Of a stretch of DNA of 64,000 nucleotides, positions 24,452 to 33,476 are shown piece after piece (within the stretch, counting starts at the first letter, position 1; the number at the start of each line of letters is the position of its first letter). The stretch covers positions 1-64,000 of the forward strand of contig CAJUOQ010000002.1 in the NCBI GenBank assembly GCA_910588235.1, in the 5' to 3' direction. Below the pieces are notes generated by a model. The model made no database searches. It worked only from the letters and a program-made list of their open reading frames with translations, and was not told the origin of the DNA. The stretch is from an uncultured Atopostipes sp. Lineage in GTDB: Bacteria; Bacillota; Bacilli; Lactobacillales; Carnobacteriaceae_A. The position numbers were made by a program, and so were the translations under genes.

Positions 24452-25051
24452 ATGTACGAATATATTTTCAATCAAGGAAAAGCAGACGAACCTGTTTTAA
24501 TTCTACTCCATGGGACAGGAGCCGACGAAAATAATCTATTACCTGTCGCAGATGCAATTGCGCCAGATGCTACGGTCTTAAGTATTCGAGGGAATGTTTC
24601 AGAAAATGGTATGAATCGATACTTCAAACGCCATGCAGAAGGAAAATATGACGTGGAAGATTTAAAACAACGTGGAAAAGAATTATATGACTTTATTGAA
24701 GGAAAAGCCGCAGAATATGACTTTGCGTTAGAAGATGTTGTTTTATTTGGTTTTTCAAATGGTTCAAATATTGGCATTAATATATTGCTTTTAGAAGAGG
24801 CTGAAATCAATAAAGCTATGTTATATGCTCCTATGTATCCGGTAGAGATTCATCATGAAAAAGATCTATCTGATGCAAAAATTTTCTTGTCGATGGGGAC
24901 ACATGATCCGATCGTGCCGCAAGCAGAAAGCGAACGAGTCATTGATATTTTTGAATCTCGCGGAGCAGACGTTGAAAAAACATGGGTAAACTCCCACGAA
25001 ATTAATGGCGATAACTTACGCGCAGGAAAAGAATGGTTCAGTCAACTATAA
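24452..25051 (+). CDS. Carboxylesterase / phospholipase family hydrolase (MhqD-like)
   Basis: Alpha/beta hydrolase of 199 residues. HGTGADENNLLPVA gives the oxyanion loop, GFSNGSNI the nucleophile serine near residue 104, with Asp in THDPIV and His in NSHEI completing the triad. It resembles MhqD of the MhqR regulon. Third gene of the operon. The ATG at 24452 follows AAAAAGGAGAGGTGTAC. Confidence 0.88.
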   Translation: MYEYIFNQGKADEPVLILLHGTGADENNLLPVADAIAPDATVLSIRGNVSENGMNRYFKRHAEGKYDVEDLKQRGKELYDFIEGKAAEYDFALEDVVLFGFSNGSNIGINILLLEEAEINKAMLYAPMYPVEIHHEKDLSDAKIFLSMGTHDPIVPQAESERVIDIFESRGADVEKTWVNSHEINGDNLRAGKEWFSQL

Positions 25052-25063
25052 ATGAATAGAATG

Positions 25064-25096
25064 AAAAAAGAGTCTGGATTTCCAGACTCTTTTTTT
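25064..25096. terminator. Bidirectional terminator
   Basis: AAAAAAGAGTCTGGA / TCCAGACTCTTTTTT, between two converging genes. Confidence 0.9.
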
Positions 25097-25118
25097 AACT
25101 CTTTTAATGAAAGTTCCC

Positions 25119-26033
25119 TTAGATAAATAACATCATAATCGGGATCGTAATAATAGCAAAGACAGTAGAAACGAAAACAACTTTTGAAGAGAGTTCCACG
25201 TCTAAGTCGTAACTATCTGCTAAAAGCGCGGTGGTCGTGCCCGCCGGCATAGAAGTCATAATGGTTAAAACACCAATTAACGTGTCATCTAAGCCCACTA
25301 ATTTACTAATCACGAGGACAGTAATTGGGATAGCGAGTAGTCGGATGGAAATGTAACGCATAACCCCTTTTTCGAAAAGCGAATTTAAGTCAATCGTTGC
25401 GATAATCGAACCGATCATAATCGCGGAGAAAGGTGCAACCATCGATCCCAACTGGCCAATGGACCGGTCGATGAAAGATGGGATCGGAATTTGGAAGAGT
25501 CCGCGGATAATTCCTAAAACTAAAGCAATAATGGAAGGGTTTCGAATTAATTTAGAAATTGCAGACCATCCTCGATTTTCTTCGTCAGAAGAAAGAATGG
25601 CGATCGCTACGGTCCACATAAAAATACGGTGAGGAACTAAATAAATAGAAGAAAAAATAGTCCCCACATTTCCAAACATGGAAGCGGCTAAAGGCTGTCC
25701 AGCGAGTCCCACGTTATTGATCAATGTGGCATAGTGAAGAATTCGTCTTTTTCCTTCTTCAAAGCCTCTAAAGGCAAATAAACCAATAAAGTAAGTCACT
25801 GTATAAATAACCGTTGAAGCAATCAATACCCAGAAACCAGATTTTAATAAGTCAGGGGTTAAAGTTTTAAAAGAATCAAATACCAGGGCAGGTAATAAAA
25901 TACCCAAGACAATACTGATGAGTTGTCCCCGGTTTTCATCTGTAATCATCTTTTTCCGGTAAGCAAAAACACCAATTAATAAATTCAGTAAGAATGTTAA
26001 TTGTAAATCGAGCATCTGAAAGAACTGTTCCAA
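25119..26033 (-). CDS. AEC family transporter
   Basis: A 304-residue membrane protein with ten predicted helices in two halves, matching the auxin-efflux-carrier family. In lactic acid bacteria members often move malate or other organic acids, but the substrate here is not shown. It is monocistronic. The leader on the minus strand contains a possible terminator at 26134-26157, so readthrough control is possible. Confidence 0.88.
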   Translation of the reverse strand: MEQFFQMLDLQLTFLLNLLIGVFAYRKKMITDENRGQLISIVLGILLPALVFDSFKTLTPDLLKSGFWVLIASTVIYTVTYFIGLFAFRGFEEGKRRILHYATLINNVGLAGQPLAASMFGNVGTIFSSIYLVPHRIFMWTVAIAILSSDEENRGWSAISKLIRNPSIIALVLGIIRGLFQIPIPSFIDRSIGQLGSMVAPFSAIMIGSIIATIDLNSLFEKGVMRYISIRLLAIPITVLVISKLVGLDDTLIGVLTIMTSMPAGTTTALLADSYDLDVELSSKVVFVSTVFAIITIPIMMLFI

Positions 26034-26133
26034 AAGATCACCTTCTTCTTTCTTTTTTAAAATTTTACATACTAGATTATCATAGCAAATAATTAGAGCC
26101 TCTACAAATCAAAGACTTATAGGTTATGACGCT

Positions 26134-26157
26134 GAAAAAAGGGTGGTTGACCTCCCT
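26134..26157 (-). terminator. Possible leader terminator ahead of the AEC gene
   Basis: On the minus strand AGGGAGG-TCAA-CCACCCT followed by six T, about 100 bases before the AEC start and with no gene upstream on that strand. A 9-base segment CTCCCTGTT about 90 bases earlier could pair with AACAGGGAG and act as an antiterminator. Confidence 0.45.
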
Positions 26158-26297
26158 GTTTATTTTATAAAGGATCGTTTATTCAATAGTCTTGCACGGC
26201 TCATCTGCCCGAATTTGTTGAGCAAAAGGTCTAAATTCAATGAAACGTAACAGGGAGCGTGTTATAATAACTATGCAAATAGTCACGGGAGGTAGAC

Positions 26298-27053
26298 ATG
26301 AGTAAACTGATTATTAATTCAGATGATTTTGGCTATGGACGAGCGATTAATCATGCGGTGATCGATACCTATCAAGAAGGAATTTTGACGTCAACGACCT
26401 TGATGACCAACACACCCGGCTTTGAACAAGCGGTGGAGTTGGCGAAAAAGAACCCTAAATTAGGTGTAGGTGTTCATCTGGTTTTAACCCACTTAAAGCC
26501 CTTAAGAGATGATGTGCCTTCGTTAGTCGATGAAACGGGTTATTTTTATCGTCCCGATGCTTATCGCGCGGGCCTTGCGATCGCTGATTCTGCTGAATTA
26601 TATAAAGAGTGGGAGACGCAGATTGAAAAAGTATTCGCCGCCGGTATTCAACCGACCCATTTAGATAGTCACCATAATGCCCATCTATTTAATGAACACC
26701 ACGAAGAGGTGCTGTTAGCGCTCGCTCAAAAATATCGTTTGCCGCTTCGAGGGAACTTAGAAACCGATCAAGCTTATCAAACGACGACTTACTTTGAACC
26801 TTCATTTGATACGGTAAGCGTTTTAGAACCTTTTGAACAAGAACAGTATTTAAAAAGTTTGCTGGAACGAATTAAAACACACGAATCGACGGAGATTATG
26901 TGTCATGTAGGATATGTGGACGAAGAATTGCTGAAACAATCTTCTTTTGCTGAACCTCGTGTGCATCAAGTTGAGATGCTCATCGATTCGCCTTTTGCCC
27001 AGCGTATTCGAGAAGATGAAGCTATTGAGCTGGTAACCTTTGCCGATATTTAA
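26298..27053 (+). CDS. chbG: ChbG/HpnK family carbohydrate deacetylase
   Basis: YdjC-fold metal-dependent deacetylase of 251 residues. Metal site residues are visible in INSDDFGYG at the N-terminus and in THLDSHHNAHLF near residues 118-129. ChbG removes one acetyl from chitobiose-type sugars before phosphohydrolysis. No sugar PTS or glycosidase is nearby, so the substrate is uncertain. CACGGGAGGTAG lies just before the ATG, and TATAAT at 26262 is a likely extended -10. Confidence 0.9.
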   Translation: MSKLIINSDDFGYGRAINHAVIDTYQEGILTSTTLMTNTPGFEQAVELAKKNPKLGVGVHLVLTHLKPLRDDVPSLVDETGYFYRPDAYRAGLAIADSAELYKEWETQIEKVFAAGIQPTHLDSHHNAHLFNEHHEEVLLALAQKYRLPLRGNLETDQAYQTTTYFEPSFDTVSVLEPFEQEQYLKSLLERIKTHESTEIMCHVGYVDEELLKQSSFAEPRVHQVEMLIDSPFAQRIREDEAIELVTFADI

Positions 27054-27079
27054 TCCACCGTGGAATGTTTAGTCAAAAT

Positions 27080-27124
27080 AAAAAAGGTGTTTTCCTAGAA
27101 TTTTCTAGAAAAATGCCTTTTTTT
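27080..27124 (+). terminator. Terminator after chbG
   Basis: AAAAAGGTGTTTTCCTAGAA pairs imperfectly with TTCTAGAAAAATGCCTTTTT, then a T run. Confidence 0.8.
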
Positions 27125-27192
27125 GATTGGACCCGGTCGTCTTACGCACGAAAGTATTTGTTTAGAGTGCTGTTACACGATCCGTAGGGCGC

Positions 27193-27228
27193 ATCGTTAG
27201 TGATTTTTCTATCCTCGTTAGTGATTTT
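27193..27228 (+). repeat. Tandem direct repeat upstream of rsmG
   Basis: CGTTAGTGATTTTTC occurs twice with a 21-bp period. It lies in a 336-bp gap that also has the dyad near 27342-27365; no gene is seen in this gap. Confidence 0.6.
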
Positions 27229-27341
27229 TCCTCCTTTTTATTTCTTAAATTTTTTCAAAATAAATTCCCACAAATTATTCTAAAATAATCACTGAATACC
27301 GTTGAATTCACTGCGTATTTCTAGTAAAGTTATAGTATCTA

Positions 27342-27365
27342 CGTGAAACATTTTACTGTTTCACG
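27342..27365. promoter_or_regulatory. Outward-facing parS-like half sites
   Basis: CGTGAAACA and TGTTTCACG flank a 6-base spacer. They are the two halves of the ParB site TGTTTCACGTGAAACA in reversed order, just 25 bp before rsmG and 800 bp before parA. It may be a stem-loop in the rsmG leader or a degenerate ParB site. Confidence 0.4.
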
Positions 27366-27390
27366 ATTGACGAAATAAGGAGCATAAAGT

Positions 27391-28110
27391 ATGAATCCAG
27401 AGCTTTTTCAAGCGACTTTAGAAAAAGAAGATTTTCCAATTAACGCTCGTAAAATGGAACAATTTAAACAATATTTATTATTATTACAAGAATGGAACAA
27501 TAAAATTAATTTAACAGCCATCACAGAAGACGATGAAGTGTATTTAAAACATTTTTATGATTCGTTAACATTGGCTCGTTTTTATAATTTTGAACAAAAA
27601 GATACGGTCACCCTCTGTGATGTAGGTTCAGGAGCAGGTTTCCCGAGTATTCCCTTAAAAATTATGTACCCAGAAATTGAAATTACGATTGTGGATTCGT
27701 TGAAAAAACGAATTAACTTTTTAGAAATTTTAGTGGATACTTTAGACCTTGATCAAGTGCACCTCTACCATGATCGGGCGGAAGATTTTGGACAAAAGAA
27801 AGCCTTTCGAAACGCCTTTGATCTCGTGACTGCTCGCGCAGTCGCTCGGATGAGTGTCTTAGCTGAATTTTGCTTACCAATCACTAAAGTAGGGGGAACG
27901 TTCGTAGCGATGAAAGGTGCGAAAGCATCAGAAGAATTGAACGCGTCGAAAAAAGCGATCAAATTACTTGGTGGTAAAACACAAACGGTTGAAACGTTTG
28001 AATTACCAGAAGATGCGGGCGAACGTAGTATTATTTTTATTAATAAAAATAAGAAAACACCGAAAAAATACCCGAGAAAACCTGGAACACCTAACCGCAA
28101 TCCGTTATAA
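27391..28110 (+). CDS. rsmG: 16S rRNA (guanine-527-N7)-methyltransferase
   Basis: SAM-dependent methyltransferase of 239 residues that modifies G527 (E. coli numbering) of 16S rRNA. The motif I segment CDVGSGAGFPSIPLKI lies near residue 73, with VTARAVA near residue 147. The basic C-terminus (KKTPKKYPRKPGTPNRNPL) is typical. It stands at the head of the partition block, as it often does near the replication origin. AAGGAG lies nine bases before the ATG. Confidence 0.96.
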   Translation: MNPELFQATLEKEDFPINARKMEQFKQYLLLLQEWNNKINLTAITEDDEVYLKHFYDSLTLARFYNFEQKDTVTLCDVGSGAGFPSIPLKIMYPEIEITIVDSLKKRINFLEILVDTLDLDQVHLYHDRAEDFGQKKAFRNAFDLVTARAVARMSVLAEFCLPITKVGGTFVAMKGAKASEELNASKKAIKLLGGKTQTVETFELPEDAGERSIIFINKNKKTPKKYPRKPGTPNRNPL

Positions 28111-28176
28111 AATGAACCAAGCTCGTCGAAATTTACGAAATTGTTGCTAGAAAGCATAGATATTGGAGGAAACAAC

Positions 28177-28944
28177 ATGGGGAGAGTTATAGCAGTCGCA
28201 AACCAGAAAGGTGGCGTTGGAAAAACGACGACCACCATTAATCTAGGAGCTTCGTTAGCTGATTCTGGAAAAAAAGTACTGCTTGTCGACAGTGATGCGC
28301 AAGGTAACGCGACAAGTGGTCTTGGAGTCAGTAAGGGCGAAGTGGAAGTAGACATTTATGATATCTTAATTAACGAAACACCAATCAGTGAAGTGATTGT
28401 AAAATCAAGTCGAGAAGATATGGATCTCGTACCGGCATCCATTCAACTGGCGGGGGCTGAAGTGGAACTTTCAACTATGGATCATCGAGAAACGCGTTTG
28501 AAAAAAGCGCTCGATGAAGTTCGAGAAGCGTATGATTATATTTTAATTGATTGTCCCCCTTCTTTGGGTCATTTAACGATTAATGCCTTTACAGCCAGTG
28601 ATTCTGTGCTGATTCCCGTGCAATGTGAGTATTATGCGTTGGAAGGGCTCAGTCAATTACTGAATACCGTGCGCTTAGTGCAAAAACATTTTAATAACCA
28701 ATTAAAAATCGAAGGCGTGCTGTTAACCATGCTGGACCGCCGAACAAATTTAGGTTATGAAGTGGTCGACGAAGTGAAGAAATATTTCCATGAAAAAGTA
28801 TATGAAACAATTATTCCACGTAATATTCGCTTGTCAGAAGCGCCTAGTTATGGTCTTTCAATTGTGGATTTTGACAAACAATCAATCGGTGCAAAAACAT
28901 ATGAAGATTTAGCAAAGGAAGTGTTAAGTCACAATGAGCACTAA
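28177..28944 (+). CDS. parA: Chromosome partition ATPase ParA/Soj
   Basis: A 255-residue Walker ATPase with the deviant motif KGGVGKTTT at residues 10-18 and DCPPSLG near residue 127. It works with ParB in origin segregation and DnaA control. It overlaps parB by 11 bases. The start at 28177 follows TTGGAGGAAACAAC; a longer in-frame start overlaps nothing useful. Confidence 0.96.
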   Translation: MGRVIAVANQKGGVGKTTTTINLGASLADSGKKVLLVDSDAQGNATSGLGVSKGEVEVDIYDILINETPISEVIVKSSREDMDLVPASIQLAGAEVELSTMDHRETRLKKALDEVREAYDYILIDCPPSLGHLTINAFTASDSVLIPVQCEYYALEGLSQLLNTVRLVQKHFNNQLKIEGVLLTMLDRRTNLGYEVVDEVKKYFHEKVYETIIPRNIRLSEAPSYGLSIVDFDKQSIGAKTYEDLAKEVLSHNEH

Positions 28945-29827
28945 AAAAAGAAAAGGTCTCGGTCAAGGAATTAACGCGTTGTTTCCGGAAGAGTCTCTGT
29001 TAGAAGAAGAATCACTAAAAGGGGAAGAAACAGTAGAGCAAATCCCTGTCGATGATATTCGTTCGAACCCTTACCAACCACGGAAGAATTTTGATCCAGA
29101 AGCGTTGGAGGAGTTGGCAGAATCTGTTCGACAAAATGGTGTTTTACAGCCGATCATTGTGCGTAAATCGAGTGCGAAAGGTTATGAGTTAGTCGCAGGA
29201 GAACGTCGTCATAAAGCTTCTATCCTCGCTGAATTAGACACCATTCCGGCCATTGTCCGTGATTTGAATGAAGAGTTTATGATTCGTTATGCCATTTTAG
29301 AAAACCTTCAGCGTGAAGACTTAACAGCTTTGGAAGAAGCGGACGCTTACCAGTTAATGATGGATAAATTGTCTTTAACGCAAGAAAAAGTAGCGGATGC
29401 TTTAGGGAAAAGTCGTTCGCATGTCGCGAACCATTTACGCTTACGGACTTTACCGGATGAAGTGAAGCAGCTTATTACCGACAATAAACTTTCTATGGGG
29501 CAAGCTCGAACGTTAAGATCACTCGGTGATGAAAAACAAGTGATTGCCTTAGCCAAGAAAGCTGTGAAAGAACATTTAACCGTGCGTCAACTGGAAAAAA
29601 TAGTTTCAGATATTAAAAAAGATGGCGAAAAGCCCAAAGAAAAACCAAAACAGAAGCGAAAATCGCCTTTTGTGCGCGAATATGAAAGTCGTTTAATGGA
29701 TAAATTTGGCACAGATGTCAACATTAATGAACAAGGCGAAAAAGGTAAAATTCAAATCGAGTACACTTCTCAAAGTGATTTGAATCGTATCTTGATTGAT
29801 GTTTTAGACATTGATTTAGACGCTTAA
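28934..29827 (+). CDS. parB: Chromosome partition protein ParB/Spo0J
   Basis: DNA-binding CTPase of 297 residues that spreads from parS. Domains in order: the N-terminal CTP-binding region with NPYQPR and GERRHKAS near residue 92, helix-turn-helix around residues 150-180 (GKSRSHVANHLRL), and a C-terminal dimer domain after a basic linker. No Noc paralogue lies between rsmG and parA, unlike Bacillus. Confidence 0.96.
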   Translation: MSTKKRKGLGQGINALFPEESLLEEESLKGEETVEQIPVDDIRSNPYQPRKNFDPEALEELAESVRQNGVLQPIIVRKSSAKGYELVAGERRHKASILAELDTIPAIVRDLNEEFMIRYAILENLQREDLTALEEADAYQLMMDKLSLTQEKVADALGKSRSHVANHLRLRTLPDEVKQLITDNKLSMGQARTLRSLGDEKQVIALAKKAVKEHLTVRQLEKIVSDIKKDGEKPKEKPKQKRKSPFVREYESRLMDKFGTDVNINEQGEKGKIQIEYTSQSDLNRILIDVLDIDLDA

Positions 29828-29886
29828 TATCGATAAAATAAAGAATGCACGATCAATGACTTGAATGAATTGAAGGAGGGCGAGGA

Positions 29887-30078
29887 ATGACTAATCAATC
29901 TTATGAATTACATGATATCGTAGAGATGAAGAAACAACACCCTTGTGGGGAGAATCGCTGGGAAATTGTCCGTATGGGGGCTGACATTCGGATTAAATGT
30001 TTAGGTTGTGGGCAATTAGTTATGATGCCGCGCCGTGAATTTAATCGGAAGTTGAAGAAAGTACTAGAAAAAGAATAA
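29887..30078 (+). CDS. DUF951 family protein
   Basis: A 63-residue basic protein, conserved beside parB and ychF in Firmicutes. It has KKQHPCGENRW and IKCLGCG, three cysteines in all, suggesting a metal-binding ribbon, and an RREF-type C-terminus. Function is unknown; the fixed neighbourhood suggests a DNA- or RNA-linked role. GGAGGGCGAGGA precedes the start. Confidence 0.88.
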   Translation: MTNQSYELHDIVEMKKQHPCGENRWEIVRMGADIRIKCLGCGQLVMMPRREFNRKLKKVLEKE

Positions 30079-30121
30079 AATTTAAAAAGAGTTAGACAGT
30101 AAGAAAGGTGAATATTAAAAT

Positions 30122-31222
30122 ATGGCTTTAACAGCAGGTATCGTCGGTTTGCCAAATGTGGGCAAATCGACGTTATTTAACGCAATAACGAAAGCAAGTG
30201 TGGAAGCAGCAAACTATCCCTTTGCAACGATTGATCCCAACGTAGGAATTGTAGAGGTTCCTGATAATCGCTTAGAACGATTGGCAGAAATTGTAGATCC
30301 AAAGCGAGTCCTGCCAACGACTTTTGAGTTTACAGATATCGCCGGAATTGTTGAAGGGGCGAGTGAAGGAGAAGGGCTAGGAAATAAATTCTTGGCTAAT
30401 ATCCGTGAAGTTGACGCGATTGTACATGTGGTCCGAGCGTTTGATGATGATAATGTCACACACGTTTCTGATCAAGTAAGCCCAGCGGACGATATTGAAA
30501 CAATCAACCTTGAATTGACGCTTGCTGATTTAGAATCTGTTACTAAACGCTATGACCGTGTAAGCAAACAAGCAAGATCAGGAGATAAAGAAGCGATCGA
30601 AGAGTTAGCTATTTTTGACCGCATCAAACCTGCTTTAGAAGAAGGACAACCTGTTCGGACGCTTGATTTTGACGAAGAAGAACAAAAAATTGTAGATGGT
30701 TTATTTTTACTAACCAGTAAACCTGTCTTATATGTGGCAAACGTTGCAGAAGACGAAATGGCAGATCCAACGGCAAGTCCACACTATCAAACCATTAAGG
30801 AAATCGCGGAAGCAGAAGGGGCCGAAGTTGTAGGGATTTCAGCAGAAATCGAACAAGAACTTTCGGCATTAGAAGATGAAGAACGCGATATGTTCTTAGA
30901 AGACTTAGGGGCTTCAGAACCTGGTTTAAACCGTTTGATCCGTAAATCTTATGAATTATTAGATTTAGGCACTTTCTTTACAGCGGGTGTACAAGAAGTT
31001 CGTGCTTGGACCTTTGTTAAAGGAATGAAAGCTCCTCAAGCAGCTGGAGTTATTCATACGGACTTTGAACGTGGTTTTATTCGTGCTGAAACAATTTCGT
31101 ACGAAGACTATGATAAATACGAAGGCGAAAAAGGCGCGCGTGAAGCGGGAAGAATGCGTCAAGAAGGTAAAGATTATGTCGTGCAAGATGGCGATGTTAT
31201 GCTGTTCCGCTTTAATGTTTAA
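30122..31222 (+). CDS. ychF: Redox-regulated ATPase YchF (Obg family)
   Basis: P-loop ATPase of 366 residues with G1 GLPNVGKST at residues 8-16, G3 DIAGIVEG, a helical insert and a C-terminal TGS domain. Although in the Obg GTPase family, YchF members hydrolyse ATP since the G4 motif is altered. It is ribosome-linked and involved in oxidative stress. It keeps the usual place after parB and DUF951. Confidence 0.95.
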   Translation: MALTAGIVGLPNVGKSTLFNAITKASVEAANYPFATIDPNVGIVEVPDNRLERLAEIVDPKRVLPTTFEFTDIAGIVEGASEGEGLGNKFLANIREVDAIVHVVRAFDDDNVTHVSDQVSPADDIETINLELTLADLESVTKRYDRVSKQARSGDKEAIEELAIFDRIKPALEEGQPVRTLDFDEEEQKIVDGLFLLTSKPVLYVANVAEDEMADPTASPHYQTIKEIAEAEGAEVVGISAEIEQELSALEDEERDMFLEDLGASEPGLNRLIRKSYELLDLGTFFTAGVQEVRAWTFVKGMKAPQAAGVIHTDFERGFIRAETISYEDYDKYEGEKGAREAGRMRQEGKDYVVQDGDVMLFRFNV

Positions 31223-31257
31223 TGTTTTAAAATTAACCGAGAGAAAGGAGCAGTTCA

Positions 31258-31962
31258 TTGTTTAATCGAAAGAAAGAAGAAGAAAATAACGAAGAAGTGA
31301 TGAGTTTAGAAACAACGAAACAACAAAATAAAGAACTCCATCAACAGTTAACGAATAAAAACCAAGATTATATGTTTCAATTAGATAATCGTTTAAATGA
31401 GTTAGGCTATCATTCCGTAAAAAAAGCTTATGTGTTTAATAATATGTATCAAGAAATTATTACTGCACAAAAATCGTCTATCCCAGCTAAGAGAATTTAC
31501 GGGACAGTGACGGAACAAGCAGATAATATTTTAGGGAAGAATGTCGATATCCCCGAAGAAGAACAAGAAAAATCGCCAACCTGGATGCTGTACATGGATG
31601 GTGCTTTGCTTATGGGAGGATTATTTGGCATTGTTAACGGAATAAGTGCTTGGCGCTCAGCGGATACGCAAGTCGGCCTCTTTCAAGTGCTGATCAACTT
31701 CTTAGTGGGTGGTTTAGCCATACTTGTATTAACAAAATATGCACCAAAACCGGGGCAATCAAAAGGTCTCCTGAAATATATCCTGGCAACAATCGCCGTG
31801 ATGTTCTTTTGGGTATTAATTATTACCTTTGCTTTTGCCATTATTCCCGACGTGCTTAATCCACCACTTCCAGGCCCATGGATCATTGGAATCGCTGTGG
31901 TTGCACTCATTGCCAGATGGTATCTCAAACGAAAACTCGATATTCAAGGAACACTCTTTTAA
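31258..31962 (+). CDS. DUF1129 family membrane protein
   Basis: A 234-residue protein with a charged N-terminal half (about 100 residues) and four hydrophobic helices after residue 105. It matches the DUF1129 family found near ychF in Lactobacillales; function unknown. Translation should begin at TTG (31258), which follows GAGAAAGGAGCAGTTCA; no ATG fits better. Confidence 0.85.
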   Translation: MFNRKKEEENNEEVMSLETTKQQNKELHQQLTNKNQDYMFQLDNRLNELGYHSVKKAYVFNNMYQEIITAQKSSIPAKRIYGTVTEQADNILGKNVDIPEEEQEKSPTWMLYMDGALLMGGLFGIVNGISAWRSADTQVGLFQVLINFLVGGLAILVLTKYAPKPGQSKGLLKYILATIAVMFFWVLIITFAFAIIPDVLNPPLPGPWIIGIAVVALIARWYLKRKLDIQGTLF

Positions 31963-31968
31963 TAAAGG

Positions 31969-32000
31969 AAAAGCGGCTTGTGATCCAAGTCGCTTTTTTT
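31969..32000 (+). terminator. Terminator of the parA-ychF block
   Basis: AAAAGCGGCTTG / CAAGTCGCTTTT with a T run, just after the DUF1129 gene. Confidence 0.85.
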
Positions 32001-32069
32001 ATTTCATTCCCTATATTTTTTAGTTATAATGAAACGGATCTATCTTATGATTAGAAAGGAGCGGATTGA

Positions 32070-32807
32070 ATGCTTGATGGTTATCCTTTGCGCAAATATG
32101 ATTGGAAAGATTGGTTATTTATGATCTTAACCTCATCTTTAGTGTTGCAGATTGTAGCTGTTTTTATCTTATCTTTTTCCGCGGAATTAGCAACAGACGG
32201 CATAACGCCTGAAATGTTGACTAAAATATCGATCGATGGCACAGTTTATGGAACGATTATAAGTCTACCGATTACTTTATTGGTTGTTTATTGGTTGAAA
32301 ATTCCATTATTTAACAGAAAACAAGTCGGAAAAAGAAAGTCTTTCATTTTACGAGGCCTAACCAAAGAAGATTGGTCTTTCTTGGTAAAATATATTCCCA
32401 TTTCTTATCTCTTATACCTATTGGGGAATATTGTCGTCGTGTTTTTATTTGGCGAAGCGGAAGCTGCGAATCAAGTGGCTATCGAATCTCTTTTTGGTTA
32501 TGTACCGGTTTGGGTAATGTTTGTGATGATTGTTATTGTCGCACCCATTGCCGAGGAATTGCTTTTTAGAGGTTTAATATTATTCCCCGGAGATCGCTTG
32601 GACACGACATGGACACGGACGATTATCAGCGCCATCTTGTTTGGTGTCATTCATGGGCCGACCCATATTACCACGGCTTATACATATATTGGAATGGGCC
32701 TTATCTTCTCTTGTGCCGCGAAGAAAACAAAAACAATTGAAGCAGCGATTGTTTATCATTTCTTAAATAATCTGTTAGGGTTCATTGCAATTATTGCGAT
32801 TACTTAA
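32070..32807 (+). CDS. CPBP family intramembrane metalloprotease
   Basis: Abi/CAAX-type intramembrane protease of 245 residues with six to eight helices. The active-site motifs are EELLFRG (Glu162-Glu163, Arg167), FGVIHG (His195) and the late YHFLNN (His230, Asn233). In Firmicutes such proteins take part in bacteriocin self-immunity or peptide maturation; no bacteriocin gene is adjacent, so the role is open. AAAGGAGCG precedes the ATG. Confidence 0.9.
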   Translation: MLDGYPLRKYDWKDWLFMILTSSLVLQIVAVFILSFSAELATDGITPEMLTKISIDGTVYGTIISLPITLLVVYWLKIPLFNRKQVGKRKSFILRGLTKEDWSFLVKYIPISYLLYLLGNIVVVFLFGEAEAANQVAIESLFGYVPVWVMFVMIVIVAPIAEELLFRGLILFPGDRLDTTWTRTIISAILFGVIHGPTHITTAYTYIGMGLIFSCAAKKTKTIEAAIVYHFLNNLLGFIAIIAIT

Positions 32808-32813
32808 AAAAAT

Positions 32814-32860
32814 AAAACTTCCTTTTACAATGAGCACTGTCTCTGTAAAAGGAAGTTTTT
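32814..32860. terminator. Bidirectional terminator
   Basis: AAAACTTCCTTTTACA / TGTAAAAGGAAGTTTT with a 14-base loop, between converging genes. Confidence 0.9.
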
Positions 32861-32866
32861 CGTTTA

Positions 32867-33394
32867 TTAAAGGGATGGATCTGAAGCAGCGTGTTCGATT
32901 TCATGATTGAGCAATGAGATTTTATTCTCTAATCCTCCACCATATCCGGTCAGCGATCCATCAGATCCTACTACACGATGACATGGGCAAACGATGGATA
33001 GAGGATTGCTTCCCACAGCGCCACCCACTGCTTGCGCTGATTTTTGATCACGGCCGATCATCTTTGCAATCTCGAGGTAGCTAGCCGTTTCCCCATAAGG
33101 GATTTGATATAAAGCCTCCCAAACCTTCTTTTGAAAATCAGTTCCTTGAATATCTAAGGGTAGATCGAACACTTTACGTTGACCGGCAAGGTACTCTTCA
33201 AATTGTTTCGTATAAGGCTTGATCTGTTCCGAGTCAGAGATTAATTTACTATTTGGATAATATTTCATCTGCCAGCTTACAACATCATTCAAATTATCCG
33301 TCACATGGCTGACATAACTTAACCCATCATCCGTCGCCACAATATAACCAGACCAAACAACACTTTCAATTTTATCAATATAAAGATTATCCAT
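32867..33394 (-). CDS. ogt: Methylated-DNA-protein cysteine methyltransferase
   Basis: Suicide repair protein of 175 residues that takes alkyl groups from O6-guanine. Acceptor Cys138 lies in IVCPCHRV, with the helix-turn-helix and arginine finger region before it (SYLEIAKMIGR). It is single and has no Ada regulatory domain. A GAGGTGAAACC ribosome site precedes the start. Confidence 0.94.
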   Translation of the reverse strand: MDNLYIDKIESVVWSGYIVATDDGLSYVSHVTDNLNDVVSWQMKYYPNSKLISDSEQIKPYTKQFEEYLAGQRKVFDLPLDIQGTDFQKKVWEALYQIPYGETASYLEIAKMIGRDQKSAQAVGGAVGSNPLSIVCPCHRVVGSDGSLTGYGGGLENKISLLNHEIEHAASDPSL

Positions 33395-33476
33395 GGTTTC
33401 ACCTCGTCTCCGTTTCTTTATCTCTATTTTACCATAAGAAAACCCTCCAAGTGTGGAGAATCCATTAACTTATCGA

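Noticed and set aside
27765..28355. 196-codon frame on the minus strand across rsmG and parA
   Set aside because: Antisense to two clear conserved genes, no ribosome site, low-complexity composition.
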